From positions 3,906,001-3,970,000 of the forward strand of contig NZ_AP025144.1 of the NCBI RefSeq assembly GCF_019977755.1: a DNA stretch of 64,000 bases, given 5' to 3'. The number at the start of each line of letters is the position of its first letter. Positions within the stretch are counted from its first letter, which is position 1. The DNA comes from Vibrio penaeicida. Its GTDB lineage: Bacteria > Pseudomonadota > Gammaproteobacteria > Enterobacterales > Vibrionaceae. Of the stretch, positions 63,198 to 64,000 are shown one piece after another. The translations under genes were made by a program, and so were the position numbers. The notes below the pieces were generated by a model. The model was not told the DNA's origin, did no database searches, and worked only from the letters and a program-made list of their open reading frames with translations.

Positions 63198-64000
63198 CTA
63201 TGGTACCAACCATCTTGTATGGCTTGACTTAGACAGCCCCCAGCTCATCAATAACGCGCCAAAGAATCCAATAAACGTCCACAGTGGGATCACCCATAAT
63301 GGATGATTGCCTTCGTACCATTGCCACTGGTACAGGGGTAAAAGCATTAATGGGTGCGTAAGGTAAATCCCTAAGCTATGACGGCTGACAAACGAAACCA
63401 AACGTTTCGACTTGTCACTTAGCTTGAGGGCAAAGTATCTCACCAATAAAAACAGCGCCGCAGCTTCCATCACGGTGTTAATGGTTTTGTACGACAGCCA
63501 TCGCCCAACTCGATATTGTTCCGCTTCTAAACTCAATGTAATCACTTGATAGGCATTACAAGCAATCGCTGCTATCGCTACGGTTCCTAGCAGTAAAACG
63601 AAAGACAAAGGCACGCTCTCTTGCTTAAACAACAAATAACCGAGAAGTAGGTATCCGGAAAAAAGCCACAAGTCGTTTGACCACAATCCATCAATAAAAA
63701 ACAGATTCAGCGTTGTGGTCATCATCCAAACCACCAGCAAAGCAATCAGCGGAGGGCGGTCAGCGTGTTGAGCCAAGTGAGTCAGAAATGGGGCAACAAA
63801 ATACAACGGGATAAAATAATAAAAAAAGCCCAGATGGTAATAGGTTTCGTGATAAAAAAACGCCGAGACTTTTTCTATTAGTACGTTAAGACTCAATCCA
63901 TCCGTTAAGGAATAAGAGACAATCACAGCGAAAATAAACGACCAAACCACAAACGGCACAACCACCTTCACCACACGCCTTTGAACGTAATAACGTAAAT
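63198..64000 (-). CDS. Acyltransferase 3 family membrane protein, C-terminal part
   Basis: The frame is open to the window edge (267 codons); reading upstream of the first GTG gives LRYYVQRRVVKVVVPFVVW with no stop, the usual end of helix 1-2 in this family, so the gene's 5' part is outside the window. About eight membrane helices are visible, with the C-terminal SRHSLGIYLTHPLMLLPLYQ segment typical of acyltransferase-3 (O-acetyltransferase OafA/NodX-type) proteins. It probably O-acetylates a cell-surface polysaccharide; acceptor unknown. Confidence 0.8.
   Translation of the reverse strand, partial: LRYYVQRRVVKVVVPFVVWSFIFAVIVSYSLTDGLSLNVLIEKVSAFFYHETYYHLGFFYYFIPLYFVAPFLTHLAQHADRPPLIALLVVWMMTTTLNLFFIDGLWSNDLWLFSGYLLLGYLLFKQESVPLSFVLLLGTVAIAAIACNAYQVITLSLEAEQYRVGRWLSYKTINTVMEAAALFLLVRYFALKLSDKSKRLVSFVSRHSLGIYLTHPLMLLPLYQWQWYEGNHPLWVIPLWTFIGFFGALLMSWGLSKSSHTRWLVP

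Overview
The window is chromosomal DNA of a marine gammaproteobacterium, almost certainly a Vibrio or close relative. The support is protein similarity (RpoH, OmpR, SpoT, SlmA, RecG, Tex and GlpG all look Vibrionaceae-like), gene order (coaD/mutM, rpmB-rpmG-radC-coaBC-slmA, gmk-rpoZ-spoT-trmH...recG, ompR-envZ, greB-tex, ubiC-ubiA, glpE-glpG, rpoH, ftsYEX-rsmD) and several copies of a short palindrome-ended repeat (TATACYCAAG...CTCAAGRTGC) of a kind I associate with Vibrio intergenic regions. No rRNA, tRNA, CRISPR array, integrase or transposase gene was found.

Layout. 1-3.1 kb: edge of a lipopolysaccharide-type locus (a truncated GT9 glycosyltransferase, coaD, mutM, an anchored unknown protein and a second glycosyltransferase). 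3.1-12.2 kb: housekeeping genes rpmG, rpmB, radC, a periplasmic di-haem peroxidase with an upstream FNR-type box, a 284-bp MITE-like element, coaBC, slmA, an lpxL-type acyltransferase, pyrE with an attenuator behind rph, and yicC. 12.2-18.2 kb: a sulfatase-fold envelope phosphotransferase, gmk, rpoZ, spoT and trmH. 18.2-39.9 kb: an accessory five-gene nonribosomal peptide synthetase (NRPS) operon, all on the minus strand, placed between trmH and recG, which are neighbours in E. coli. 40.2-60.6 kb: recG, ompR-envZ, fdhD with a YdeP-type molybdoenzyme, greB, tex, ubiCA, a FliL-like protein, glpEG, rpoH, ftsYEX, rsmD and small membrane proteins. 60.6-64 kb: a yecH-like gene, yhhN, a long AT-rich intergenic region with a Fur-like box and a 27-codon gene with its own promoter and terminator, then yhhM and a truncated acyltransferase.

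The main find is the NRPS operon. In transcription order it encodes a GT1-type glycosyltransferase, a free-standing A-PCP loading protein (specificity code DILQLGMVWK, glycine), a protein C-A-NMT-PCP-E-C-A-PCP (first code DVWHFSQIEK, serine-like, N-methylated and epimerised; second DILQIGVIWK, glycine-like), a C-A-PCP protein (the same glycine-like code) and a C-A(DLYNLSLIWK, cysteine)-PCP-TE protein whose C-terminus is fused to a complete 12-helix MFS exporter. Under collinear logic the product is Gly-(N-Me-D-Ser)-Gly-Gly-Cys, probably glycosylated, released by a thioesterase with cysteine as the nucleophile, and exported by the same polypeptide that finishes it. I do not recognise this cluster as a described pathway. 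Two of its A-PCP blocks are near-identical 1.7-kb direct repeats, the loading protein has a 15-bp minisatellite linker, and its subunit termini suggest two different docking systems.
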